Assembly (NCBI GenBank): GCA_031292145.1
Contig: JARLHR010000042.1
Location: 1 to 64,000, forward strand
DNA: 64,000 bases
Source: Clostridium sp.
Lineage (GTDB): Bacteria; Bacillota; Clostridia; Clostridiales; Clostridiaceae
Direction of reading: 5' to 3'
Under the pieces are notes generated by a model that saw only the letters and a program-made list of their open reading frames with translations, made no database searches and had not been told where the DNA came from. Below are positions 35,445-44,072 of the stretch, one piece after another. Position 1 is the first letter of the stretch. Each line of letters begins with the position of its first letter. The position numbers and the translations under genes are program-made.

Positions 35445-36113
35445 ATGGATAAATATAAAGTTCTGAAGATTAAACAAAGTGTTTTTTCAGATAATGATAG
35501 ACAAGCCGATTTGCTTAGAGATGAATTGAAGAAAGAGAAGACATTTTTATTGAATTTGATGTCATCACCAGGGTCTGGTAAAACTACAACTATTTTAAGA
35601 ACAATTGAAGCTTTAAAAGATGAAATGAGCATTGGGGTTTTAGAGGCTGATATTGATTCAGAGGTGGATGCTCAGACTGTTTCTAAGACAGGTGCAAAGG
35701 TAATCCAACTACACACAGGTGGGATGTGTCATTTGGATGCAGATATGACTAAGCAAGGTTTATTAGGTTTGGGAACAAAAGAAATTGATTTTGCGGTATT
35801 AGAAAATGTAGGTAACTTGGTATGCCCAGCAGAATTTGATACTGGTGCATCAAAAAATGCTATGATCCTAAGCGTGCCAGAGGGAGATGATAAACCTTTA
35901 AAATATCCTTTAATGTTTTCTATTGTTGATGTGCTGTTAATTAACAAGATAGATTCAATAGCTTATTTTGATTTTGATTTCCAAGCTGTTAAAGAGAGAG
36001 TTAAAAAATTGAATCCCAATATCAAGGTTATTCCAATCTCTGCAAAAAAAGGTGAGGGAATAGATGAGTGGACTGACTGGATACGTACCGAAGTAAAAGC
36101 TTGGAATCAATAA
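35445..36113 (+). CDS. hypB: Hydrogenase nickel incorporation GTPase HypB
   Basis: The 222-residue SIMIBI GTPase has P-loop SSPGSGKTTT at about residues 37-46, then VLEADIDSEVDA, LHTGGMCHLDADM (Cys-His metal region), ENVGNLVCPAEFDTG and the guanine motif NKID. HypB works with HypA to load nickel into [NiFe] hydrogenase or other nickel enzymes. There is no His-rich N-terminal tail. GGAGG precedes ATG. The next gene follows by 35 bases and hypA lies after that, so the three form one operon. Confidence 0.93.
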   Translation: MDKYKVLKIKQSVFSDNDRQADLLRDELKKEKTFLLNLMSSPGSGKTTTILRTIEALKDEMSIGVLEADIDSEVDAQTVSKTGAKVIQLHTGGMCHLDADMTKQGLLGLGTKEIDFAVLENVGNLVCPAEFDTGASKNAMILSVPEGDDKPLKYPLMFSIVDVLLINKIDSIAYFDFDFQAVKERVKKLNPNIKVIPISAKKGEGIDEWTDWIRTEVKAWNQ

Positions 36114-36148
36114 TAGAACCATAGTGAATTTTTGAAAGGGGAGTATAT

Positions 36149-38848
36149 ATGGTAAAAGAAAGGGTATTGGATCTTGCTAATCATATTAATAGATCAAAAC
36201 GTGGTTCAAAATCAGGAATTAAAGTAGAAGATCCTGAATACATGATTTTGGAACCTGTTGTTTCAGAGAAAATGGCAGAAGCAGGCTTATGCCTGGAATT
36301 ACGTAATCCAAAGAGTGCAGAAGAAGTTGCTCCTTTGTGTGGTAAATCTGTAGAGGAAGCATCAAAGCTCTTATGGGATTTAGCAGTTGCTGGTGTTTGT
36401 TTTGTTAATAAAGTTGATGGAGTTGATAAATACTGGCTTGACACTTGGATTCCAGGTGTTATGGAAATGATGGTTAATAACAAGGAGAATGTTAAAAAGT
36501 ACCCACAAATTGCGGAGGCCTTTGAAGCTTATGGACGAGTAAGAGGTCCAAAGACAGCAGGTAATTTTCCAGTAGGCAAGGGATTAATGCGTGTTATACC
36601 TATTGAACAGGCAATTAAAGGAGAAACAAGAAGGGCATCTTATGAGGAGGTTTCTAAATATCTAAATGAAAACGAACTTTTTTCTGTAGCTGATTGTTCT
36701 TGTCGTACAGCAAGAGAAATCATGGGAGAAGGATGCGGTCACTTAAAGGAAGATATGTGTATTCAAATGGGACATGCTGCAGAATACTATATTCGTACAG
36801 GTAGAGGGAGAGAAATTACTCGTGAAGAAGCATTTGAAATTATTAAAAAAGCTGAAGCAAATGGTTTAGTGCATCAGATACCAAATACAGATGGTTCTGG
36901 AAAAACTCATGCCATTTGTAACTGCTGCGGATGTTCCTGTCTGTCACTTAGAACTGCTGAAATGTTTTTAAATACTGATATGGTACGTTCAAATTATGTT
37001 TCACAAGTAGATAAAGATAAATGTGTTGCCTGCGGAGAATGTGTTGAAAACTGTCAAGTTAATGCCTTGAAATTAGGGCAAAAAATCTGTACAAAAACAG
37101 CAATCCCAGAGAAGAAACGACCTCTTCCATATGATACGGAATGGGGTTCAGACAAATGGAATCCTGATTATCGTATTAATAGAAAAGTTGTTGTTGATAC
37201 AGGAACTAGCCCTTGTAAAGCAGAATGTCCTGCGCATATTGGAATCCAGGGGTATATCAAGCTGGCGTCTCAAGGAAAATACACTGAAGCACTTGAACTC
37301 ATAAAACATGAAAATCCATTTCCAGCAGTATGTGGACGTATTTGTCCAAGAAAATGTGAATCAGCTTGTACCAGAGGCGATGTTGATGATCCAATTGCTA
37401 TAGATGATATTAAAAAATTCATTGCACAGCAAGATTTGAACAAAATTAACCGTTATATACCTGAAGTAAAACATCAATATGGAAATAAAATTGCCGTTGT
37501 TGGTGCAGGGCCTTCTGGACTTTCATGCGCGTTCTACTTAGCTATTGATGGTTATAAGGTAACAGTGTTTGAAAAACAAAAAGCACTTGGAGGGATGTTG
37601 ACGCTAGGAATCCCATCCTTTAGATTGGAAAAAGATGTAGTTAATGCAGAAATTAATATATTAAAAGAACTAGGTATTGAATTTAAGACTGGTGTTGAAG
37701 TTGGTAAAGATGTAAGTCTTAATGAACTAAGATGTCAGGGTTTTGAAGGATTTTATCTTGCAATTGGTGCTCAAGCAGGCAGAAGGCTTGGTATTGAGGG
37801 GGAAAATGCTAAAGGTGTAATCACAGGTGTAGAATTTTTACGAAAAGTAAATCTAGGTGAAGATTTGAAACTTGAAGGAGGAACCATTGTAATTGGTGGA
37901 GGAAACGTTGCTATTGATGTTGCACGAACTGCTATACGTATAGGAGCATCAAAAGTTCATATGTACTGTTTAGAAAACAGACAAGAAATGCCAGCTCTTA
38001 ATGAAGAAATAGAAGAAGCCTCATTAGAGGGAATTAGTATTAATAATTCTTGGGGGCCAGAACAAATTCTTGTGGAAAATGGACATGTTGTCGGTATAAA
38101 ATTCAAAAAATGTACCTCTGTCTTAGATGAAAATAATAGATTCAATCCTAAATTTGATGAAAACAAAACGAAGACAGTTAAGGCAAAGAATATCTTGATT
38201 TCGGCAGGGCAGGATATTGAATGGGGAGAATTATTAAAAGACTCCAAAATGGAATTGAATCCGAATAAGACAATAAAAGCTGATCCACTCACTTTACAGA
38301 CAGGGGAGCCAGATATATTTGTAGGTGGAGATTCATTAACAGGTCCAAGGTTTGCTATTGATGCTATAGCTCTAGGTAAGGAGGGGGCCATTTCAATTCA
38401 TCGTTATGTTCATCCAGGACAAAGTTTAACTATCGGCCGTATTAAAAGAGAGTATCGTGGTTTTGATAAATCTAACCTTGATCTTGAAGGATATGATTCT
38501 TTACCAAGGCAAAAAGTAACCAATATTGATGGAAATAAATCAAAAGAAACCTTCAAGGATTTACGAGGTATATTTACTGAAGAGCAAATGAAAAAAGAAA
38601 CAGAGCGTTGCCTTGGTTGTGGTGCTACAGTTGTAGATCAATACCTTTGTGTCGGATGTGGTGTTTGTACAACAAAATGTAAATATGATGCAATTAAATT
38701 AGTAAGAAGATATGACAGCTCAGGTGTAGAACTTCGTGAGCTGAGACCTGCTATTATGAAACACGCCTTAAAACGCAAAGTTAGAATAGCTGTAAAAAAG
38801 CCAATAAGATTATTGCAATCAATTTTATCAGGCGGAGAATATAAATAG
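36149..38848 (+). CDS. Multi-cluster Fe-S / FAD-NAD(P) oxidoreductase between hypB and hypA
   Basis: The 899-residue protein has an N-terminal cysteine-rich region at about 1-330, with CSCRTAREIMGEGCGHL near 181, NCCGCSC near 258-264 and a ferredoxin motif CVACGECVENC near 292. A GltD-type dihydropyrimidine-dehydrogenase N-domain follows (CKAECPAHIGIQGYI; CGRICPRKCESAC). An FAD/NAD(P) two-dinucleotide-fold domain has GAGPSGLSCAFYLA near 450 and GGGNVAIDVART near 583. The C-terminal clusters are CLGCG near 821 and CVGCGVCTTKC near 834. It resembles the small subunit of glutamate synthase fused to ferredoxins, probably an NAD(P)H-ferredoxin-type electron transfer enzyme. Its place inside a hyp operon suggests a hydrogenase link. 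Confidence 0.82.
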   Translation: MVKERVLDLANHINRSKRGSKSGIKVEDPEYMILEPVVSEKMAEAGLCLELRNPKSAEEVAPLCGKSVEEASKLLWDLAVAGVCFVNKVDGVDKYWLDTWIPGVMEMMVNNKENVKKYPQIAEAFEAYGRVRGPKTAGNFPVGKGLMRVIPIEQAIKGETRRASYEEVSKYLNENELFSVADCSCRTAREIMGEGCGHLKEDMCIQMGHAAEYYIRTGRGREITREEAFEIIKKAEANGLVHQIPNTDGSGKTHAICNCCGCSCLSLRTAEMFLNTDMVRSNYVSQVDKDKCVACGECVENCQVNALKLGQKICTKTAIPEKKRPLPYDTEWGSDKWNPDYRINRKVVVDTGTSPCKAECPAHIGIQGYIKLASQGKYTEALELIKHENPFPAVCGRICPRKCESACTRGDVDDPIAIDDIKKFIAQQDLNKINRYIPEVKHQYGNKIAVVGAGPSGLSCAFYLAIDGYKVTVFEKQKALGGMLTLGIPSFRLEKDVVNAEINILKELGIEFKTGVEVGKDVSLNELRCQGFEGFYLAIGAQAGRRLGIEGENAKGVITGVEFLRKVNLGEDLKLEGGTIVIGGGNVAIDVARTAIRIGASKVHMYCLENRQEMPALNEEIEEASLEGISINNSWGPEQILVENGHVVGIKFKKCTSVLDENNRFNPKFDENKTKTVKAKNILISAGQDIEWGELLKDSKMELNPNKTIKADPLTLQTGEPDIFVGGDSLTGPRFAIDAIALGKEGAISIHRYVHPGQSLTIGRIKREYRGFDKSNLDLEGYDSLPRQKVTNIDGNKSKETFKDLRGIFTEEQMKKETERCLGCGATVVDQYLCVGCGVCTTKCKYDAIKLVRRYDSSGVELRELRPAIMKHALKRKVRIAVKKPIRLLQSILSGGEYK

Positions 38849-38922
38849 AATAAATTGTATAAAATGAAAGCTATGGTCTAAAAAGTCTTAAGTATAAACT
38901 TTTACAAGAGAGGTGAGTTCAT

Positions 38923-39264
38923 TTGCATGAACTGGGAGTTGTGATTGAAGTAGTAAAGACGGTTGAAAATTTCGCGAAAAAAAATGAATTGATAAAAATT
39001 GATACATTAGTTCTCCAAATTGGTGAGCTTTCGTCTATGATGCCAAGATATATTGAAGCCTGTTACCCAGTAGCAGTAGACGGCACAGTATTACAAGATA
39101 CAAAATTAGAAATTGAGGTATTACCAGCTAATGCTATTTGCAAAAAGTGTAATAAAGTTTTTAATCTCATCGAAAATAAGGGTAAGTGTCCAAATTGCGA
39201 AAGTAACGACTTGGAAATATTATGCGGAAAAGAGTTTATGATAAAGGAAATCGTTGCATACTAA
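38923..39264 (+). CDS. hypA: Hydrogenase maturation nickel metallochaperone HypA
   Basis: The 113-residue protein starts at TTG 38923, which yields Met-His-Glu-Leu and thereby the essential nickel ligand His2. An ATG four bases on is out of frame. AGAGAGGTGAG provides the ribosome site. The zinc ribbon is CKKCNKVF...KCPNCES (two CxxC pairs at about residues 74-77 and 88-91). It delivers nickel with HypB. No hypCDEF or hydrogenase structural gene lies in the window. Confidence 0.93.
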   Translation: MHELGVVIEVVKTVENFAKKNELIKIDTLVLQIGELSSMMPRYIEACYPVAVDGTVLQDTKLEIEVLPANAICKKCNKVFNLIENKGKCPNCESNDLEILCGKEFMIKEIVAY

Positions 39265-39331
39265 AATAATCAAAAATAAAATATACCAATTTATAGATTC
39301 ATATAGTAGAATTAGGCATATGAAAGAAAAT

Positions 39332-39377
39332 AATAAGTTAGTAAGTATATTAGTTAATATACTTACTTATTATTTTT
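39332..39377 (+). terminator. Intrinsic terminator after hypA
   Basis: GTAAGTATATT and AATATACTTAC pair around AGTT, extended by AATAA/TTATT, then TTTTTTT. Confidence 0.85.
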
Positions 39378-39402
39378 TTGAGATTAGAATAAGGAGATTA
39401 AA

Positions 39403-40197
39403 ATGGAAAATACATTAATTAAAGAATATTATAATTGGTTTAATTCTTATGTGAAAAAGTTTTATGGAGAAGACAGTATAGTAAATCAAAATATTGAGCT
39501 TAAGGAAAAGCATACTTTAAATGTTGCAAGGCATGCTGTAAATATTGCAAAATCTTTAAATTTGACAGAGGATGAAATTATTACTGCAGAGATAATAGGA
39601 TTGTTTCATGATATAGGAAGATTTGAACAATTTAGAACATATAAGACATTTAAAGATTTTATCTCAATAAATCATGCTACTCTAGGCATTAAAATACTGG
39701 AAGAAAATAAAATATTAAAAGATTTAGATGATCACAGACAAAAAATTATTGTTAAGGCTATAAGTCTCCATAATACAAAAGACCTTCCAAATAATTTAAA
39801 TGAAGAAGAAACATTGTTTTGTAAATTAATCAGAGATGCGGATAAACTTGATATTTTTAGAGTTATAATGGAATATGAAAATGAACGTAAGGATAATCCC
39901 AACCCAGCTATAGATAATTTACCATTTACGCCAGGCTACAATAAGGAATTGCTTAATGATATTATTTTTAACAGAAAAATTAGTAATAATTCATTGAAAA
40001 ATTATAATGATAGAAAGTTATATGAGTTAAGTTGGATAATTGATTTGAATTTCCCTTTTTCTTTTAATTATATTAAGGAGAAAAATGTTTTGGAAATGCT
40101 TATTAATTGCTTACCCGAAAATGAGGAGATTAATCAAATTTCTAAGTATCTGGAGCAATACATAGAAAATTATATATTAAAAAGAATTATCAGATAA
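39403..40197 (+). CDS. HD domain phosphohydrolase
   Basis: The 264-residue HD-superfamily protein has metal ligands H (ARHAVNIA), HD (GLFHDIGRFEQF), a further H pair (SINHATLG; ISLHNTKDLP) and D (IRDADKLDIFRVI). It is likely a nucleotide phosphohydrolase or phosphodiesterase; the substrate is unknown. AAGGAG precedes ATG directly after the hypA terminator, so it is its own transcription unit. Confidence 0.82.
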   Translation: MENTLIKEYYNWFNSYVKKFYGEDSIVNQNIELKEKHTLNVARHAVNIAKSLNLTEDEIITAEIIGLFHDIGRFEQFRTYKTFKDFISINHATLGIKILEENKILKDLDDHRQKIIVKAISLHNTKDLPNNLNEEETLFCKLIRDADKLDIFRVIMEYENERKDNPNPAIDNLPFTPGYNKELLNDIIFNRKISNNSLKNYNDRKLYELSWIIDLNFPFSFNYIKEKNVLEMLINCLPENEEINQISKYLEQYIENYILKRIIR

Positions 40198-40332
40198 GTA
40201 CTAAATATATATATATTTCTAATACAAACTATCAATACTATTTTTGTTAAGATTTTATTAGATTATAATTTGTAATAGTGGTTAATATATTACTGCCAAA
40301 CAAAATTTATTTTATTTAGGGAGGTAGATATT

Positions 40333-40542
40333 ATGACTTCAAACAATAGTGGAAGAAACAGAACATTAGTACCAGAAGCAAAACAAGGATTAAACAGATT
40401 AAAAACTGAGGTTGCTTCAGAAGTAGGATTAAATGACTATGAAAATCAAGATAAAGGAAACCTTTCTTCAAGACAAAATGGTAGCGTTGGCGGTTACATG
40501 GTAAAACACATGATAGAAAGCTACGAACAAGGTTTAAAATAG
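40333..40542 (+). CDS. Alpha/beta-type small acid-soluble spore protein
   Basis: This 69-residue protein coats spore DNA and protects it from UV. It has the germination-protease recognition region (LKTEVASEVGL, cut within the T-E-x-A-x-E motif) and the C-terminal signature GSVGGYMVKHMIESYEQ. GGGAGG precedes ATG. Expression should be forespore-specific under sigma-G, though I cannot define the -35/-10 with confidence. It demonstrates a spore-forming host. Confidence 0.95.
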   Translation: MTSNNSGRNRTLVPEAKQGLNRLKTEVASEVGLNDYENQDKGNLSSRQNGSVGGYMVKHMIESYEQGLK

Positions 40543-40601
40543 TCAGAAAGCTAAAAAGTAGCAAACAATTTCACTATATACTCTTTATCCTAACGGTTAA
40601 T

Positions 40602-40643
40602 AAAGGCTAGTAGAGCATTTACATTGTGCTCTACTGGCTTTTT
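40602..40643 (+). terminator. Intrinsic terminator after the spore protein gene
   Basis: AAAGGCTAGTAGAGCA and TGCTCTACTGGCTTT pair around a short loop, then TTTAT. It is strong and GC-rich for this window. Confidence 0.88.
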
Positions 40644-40694
40644 ATAATGATAAATATATCATAAGATTTGAATGCAAGAGCCTTAAAAGCCTAA

Positions 40695-40726
40695 AGACCT
40701 CGCGTAAAATTTATGCGAAGTCTTCA
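40695..40726. terminator. Hairpin downstream of the convergent minus-strand gene
   Basis: GACCTCGCGTAAA and TTTATGCGAAGTC pair with few mismatches. It lies 90 bases past the end of the 40813-41445 gene, with a T-rich stretch following on the minus strand. Confidence 0.5.
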
Positions 40727-40812
40727 TCTGATATATTTTGAATGCTACAGATTAGGCCTGTGATTCTAAGAACTTGTAACTTCGATATAGAAAAATAAAA
40801 CCTCTATTTTCT

Positions 40813-41445
40813 CTATCTCACATTGTCATTATTACAAGTATATTGAAATTCAGGTTGTGTCTGAATATAAAATCCATTTCTTACTTGAGATATCCAATTT
40901 TGAAAAATTTCTAACCAAGCATTACTTGTAAAGAACTTTTCTAATGACTCATCAGGGTTCCATTCTAAAATCAAAAATGGTCCAATTCCAAAGGACCAAA
41001 TTCCGCTCTGTTCTACTCCCGTTTCCCTTATAAGCAGAATAGGAAGTCCATATTGATAAGCCATAGCTGGCTCGATTTGGGCAAAAGGGCTACCTTCCCA
41101 AGTTAATATATTCTGAGGCTCACCAAGGTTGTTTTGGATTACTCTTACTTGTCGCTGATTAAGATTAAGAGCCATAAATCCGTAGCTGGATAACATCATT
41201 CTTCGTATATTTGTTAGTGGGGTCTCGGGATATTGTTCCGTAACAGGTAAAGTACGTGGAAATAATAAAGCCGTTCTTATTTTCCTAATTATAACATCAA
41301 CAAATTCTTGTTGAATAGAATTGAGTCTACTTGGATGACTTAAAAATACTGGAACTCGAAATAAGAGTTTCGATGATTCTTGCATTAATTGAGTTGGTTT
41401 TGCAGCTTCATATTTTTTAGCTTCTTCGTTTGATGCCATAGTCAT
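40813..41445 (-). CDS. TIR/nucleoside deoxyribosyltransferase-like protein
   Basis: I cannot name this 210-residue protein with certainty. The core reads VPVFLSHPSRLNSIQQEFVDVIIRK, then TPLTNIRRMMLSSYGFMALN, then SPFAQIEPAMAYQYGLPILLIRETG. That order (strand with S-H-P, helix, xxxI..M..S.G strand, then a conserved Glu, E125, before an A-x-x-x-G-L-P strand) is how TIR-like and nucleoside 2-deoxyribosyltransferase-like folds are built, with the Glu as the nucleophile. An NAD- or nucleotide-cleaving role is inference. GGAGG 7 bases before ATG 41445 fixes the start. It is single and convergent to the spore gene. Confidence 0.5.
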   Translation of the reverse strand: MTMASNEEAKKYEAAKPTQLMQESSKLLFRVPVFLSHPSRLNSIQQEFVDVIIRKIRTALLFPRTLPVTEQYPETPLTNIRRMMLSSYGFMALNLNQRQVRVIQNNLGEPQNILTWEGSPFAQIEPAMAYQYGLPILLIRETGVEQSGIWSFGIGPFLILEWNPDESLEKFFTSNAWLEIFQNWISQVRNGFYIQTQPEFQYTCNNDNVR

Positions 41446-41831
41446 TTGTTTTCCTCCATAAATATATATATTATTTTTAGAAGTGCATACTTTTATATTC
41501 CCGCTATACATCATTATATGTTGGAAAAATTGATAATGTTACGTTGATGTGTTATGCAACATAGTATTTTATTCATCCTAATCGCTGCGATAATCTGAGA
41601 ATCATTGCTGACAATAAAAATAATACATGAACTAGAAAGTAGTGCCACAAAACAATACAGTAGTAATTTTCATAATTCTATAGAACAAATATGTATCAGA
41701 TTTCAGCTATTCCATATTGACAGAAAAAATTAATAAGAATATAATATATTTCGAAAGCGAAATATTCGGTGGTGAAATATTCCGATACGAAATGTTCGAA
41801 AGAGAAATAAATGTTTAGGTGGTGATTATAT
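41446..41831. other. Divergent intergenic region, MarR-ABC promoter
   Basis: The region holds the consensus promoter and palindrome at 41717-41765. Leftward it serves the TIR-like gene, whose own promoter is not clear. No ORF is supported. Confidence 0.5.
41717..41765 (+). promoter_or_regulatory. Consensus promoter and palindromic operator of the marR-ABC operon
   Basis: TTGACA (41717-41722), 17-base spacer and TATAAT (41740-41745) are perfect consensus. ATATTTCG-AAAG-CGAAATAT (41746-41765) is a perfect palindrome covering the start site. Further CGAAAT/GAAATATTC half-sites repeat at 41774-41808. A dimeric MarR bound here would block initiation. Confidence 0.82.
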
Positions 41832-42272
41832 ATGGAAAATATTAATGAAAGTGTAGAAGTTGCAAGGTTATTTCAAGATGTAATGAATTTATTCAGACAT
41901 AATATGAAAAAAATAATTGAAGAGACTGGTATGTCAGCACCACAAGGTATGCTCATGGGACTTTTGGGTAAAAATAAAAAAATGAAAGTTACAGAATTAA
42001 GCAAGCATCTTCATTTATCAAATAGTACAGTATCGGGACTTATAGATAAACTTGAGGAGAAGGAAATGGTTGTAAGGGAACGAAGTAAAGAGGATAAAAG
42101 AGTTGTCTATGTAAGCATATCTCCTAAATTTGAAGAGATGCACAAAAACTTTCATAAAAAAATTGAAAAGAATATTGAAAACATATTAAGCAGGGGGAAT
42201 GCTGAAGAGCTTAATAAAATTTTTGAAGGATTATATATTCTTAGAAAGCTTTTAAATGAGCAAGAAAAATAA
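41832..42272 (+). CDS. MarR family transcriptional regulator of an ABC exporter operon
   Basis: The 146-residue regulator has HTH MKVTELSKHLHLSNSTVSGLIDKLEEKEMVVR and wing RSKEDKRVVYVSISPKFEE. GGTGGTGATT precedes the ATG. It is 24 bases upstream of two ABC half-exporter genes and downstream of a consensus promoter carrying a matching palindrome, so it is probably the repressor of this efflux operon and released by an inducer drug. Confidence 0.88.
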   Translation: MENINESVEVARLFQDVMNLFRHNMKKIIEETGMSAPQGMLMGLLGKNKKMKVTELSKHLHLSNSTVSGLIDKLEEKEMVVRERSKEDKRVVYVSISPKFEEMHKNFHKKIEKNIENILSRGNAEELNKIFEGLYILRKLLNEQEK

Positions 42273-42296
42273 TAATAATTAAAGGAGAAAAAGTAA

Positions 42297-44072
42297 ATGA
42301 TTAAATTGTTTAGATTTCTAAAACAATACACTGTACATATTATAGCAATAGTTTTATTAATTTTTACTCAAGTACTTGCAAATTTGTATTTGCCTACATT
42401 GATGGCTGATATAGTTGATAAAGGAATTGTTCAAAAGGATGTAGTTCAAACTATTTCATTTTGGGGTTATTCCGGAGAATATAAAGGAGTAGATTATATT
42501 TTAAGGATAGGAGCCATTATGCTGCTTGTTTCTTTAGGTGGTGCAATTTGTTCTATTATTTCTTCATTCCTATCATCAAGAACAGCAATAGGGTTTGCAA
42601 GAATAATTCGTAATAAATTATTTACAAAGGTTGAAGGTTTTTCGCTACATGAATTTGATAAGCTTGGAACAGCAACTTTAATAACAAGAACTACAAATGA
42701 TGTTACTCAAGTTCAATCAGTAATGGTAATGATGTTTTCAATTATGCTTTTTGCACCATTAACAGCTTTAGGCGGAGTTGTTATGGCTTTAAGAGAAGAT
42801 AGAACGTTAACTTGGATTTTTGCAGTAGTAATTCCGCTGCTTGCAATTATTATTGGAGTTACCTTAAAATTTGCCATGCCTTTATTTAAATTGATGCAAG
42901 TTAAAATCGATAAATTAAATTTAGTATTACGTGAAGGTCTCACAGGTATAAGAGTTGTACGTGCTTTTAACCGTATAAATACTGAAAAAATAAGATTTGA
43001 TGATGCTAATAAAGATTTAATGAATAATGCAGTAAAAGTTAATAAAATAATGTCAATTTTAATGCCGTTAATGATGTTTATGATGAATGTAACAACTGTT
43101 GCAGTAATTTGGTTTGGAAGTATAAGAATAGATTCAGGTAATATGGAAGTTGGCTCATTAATAGCATTCATGCAATATGGAATGCAGATCTTATTTGGAT
43201 TTTTAATGCTTAGTATGGTATTTATAATGATTCCAAGAGCACAGGCTTCAGCTGTTAGAATAAATGAAGTATTAGAGATGGAATCAGAAATTTTAGATCC
43301 AGAAAAACCATTAATAAATCAAAATGAAGGCGGTTATGTTGAATTCAAAGATGTAAGCTTTAGCTATCCAGGAGCAGAGCAAGAAGCTATAAGTAATATA
43401 ACGTTTAGTGCGAGTCCTGGAGAGGTAACAGCTATAATAGGTGGTACCGGTTCAGGAAAATCAACATTGATAAATATGATACCACGTTTTTATGATGTTA
43501 CTAATGGTTCAGTTCTTGTAGATGGTGTTGATGTACGAGAAATGAGTCAAGAAAGTATAAGAGCAAAAATAGGATTTGTTCCTCAAAAAACTGTGCTTTT
43601 CTCTGGAACTATTGCGGAAAATATCAGATATGGTAAGGATGATGCTACCATGGAAGAAATAAAACATGCAGCAGCTGTAGCACAAGCTGAAGATTTCATA
43701 AATGGAATGGAAGATGGTTATGAGCATTTAATTGCTCAAGGAGGAACTAACGTATCGGGAGGACAAAAACAACGTTTATCTATAGCACGTGCTCTTGTTA
43801 GAAAACCAGAGATATATATTTTTGATGATAGTTTCTCAGCACTTGATTTTAAAACTGATGCAAGACTTCGTGCAGCACTAAAAAAAGAAACTGTAAAATC
43901 TACTGTAATTCTTGTTGCTCAAAGAGTTGCAACTGTTATGGATGCGGATAGAATTATAGTTTTAGATGAAGGTAGAATTACTGGTATGGGAACTCATAAA
44001 GAACTATTAAGTAGTTGTAAGGTATATTCTGAGATTGTATCATCACAACTTTCAGAGGAGGAATTATCATGA
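42297..44072 (+). CDS. ABC exporter half-transporter (permease-ATPase), subunit 1
   Basis: The 591-residue type IV ABC half-exporter has six membrane segments in residues 15-310, then a nucleotide-binding domain: Walker A GGTGSGKST near residue 380, signature NVSGGQKQR, and Walker B IYIFDDSFSALD (D-D instead of D-E at the end of Walker B). The degenerate catalytic residue suggests this is the non-hydrolysing partner in a heterodimer with the next gene, as in BmrC/BmrD-like pairs. The last four bases (ATGA) overlap the next start. Confidence 0.9.
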   Translation: MIKLFRFLKQYTVHIIAIVLLIFTQVLANLYLPTLMADIVDKGIVQKDVVQTISFWGYSGEYKGVDYILRIGAIMLLVSLGGAICSIISSFLSSRTAIGFARIIRNKLFTKVEGFSLHEFDKLGTATLITRTTNDVTQVQSVMVMMFSIMLFAPLTALGGVVMALREDRTLTWIFAVVIPLLAIIIGVTLKFAMPLFKLMQVKIDKLNLVLREGLTGIRVVRAFNRINTEKIRFDDANKDLMNNAVKVNKIMSILMPLMMFMMNVTTVAVIWFGSIRIDSGNMEVGSLIAFMQYGMQILFGFLMLSMVFIMIPRAQASAVRINEVLEMESEILDPEKPLINQNEGGYVEFKDVSFSYPGAEQEAISNITFSASPGEVTAIIGGTGSGKSTLINMIPRFYDVTNGSVLVDGVDVREMSQESIRAKIGFVPQKTVLFSGTIAENIRYGKDDATMEEIKHAAAVAQAEDFINGMEDGYEHLIAQGGTNVSGGQKQRLSIARALVRKPEIYIFDDSFSALDFKTDARLRAALKKETVKSTVILVAQRVATVMDADRIIVLDEGRITGMGTHKELLSSCKVYSEIVSSQLSEEELS

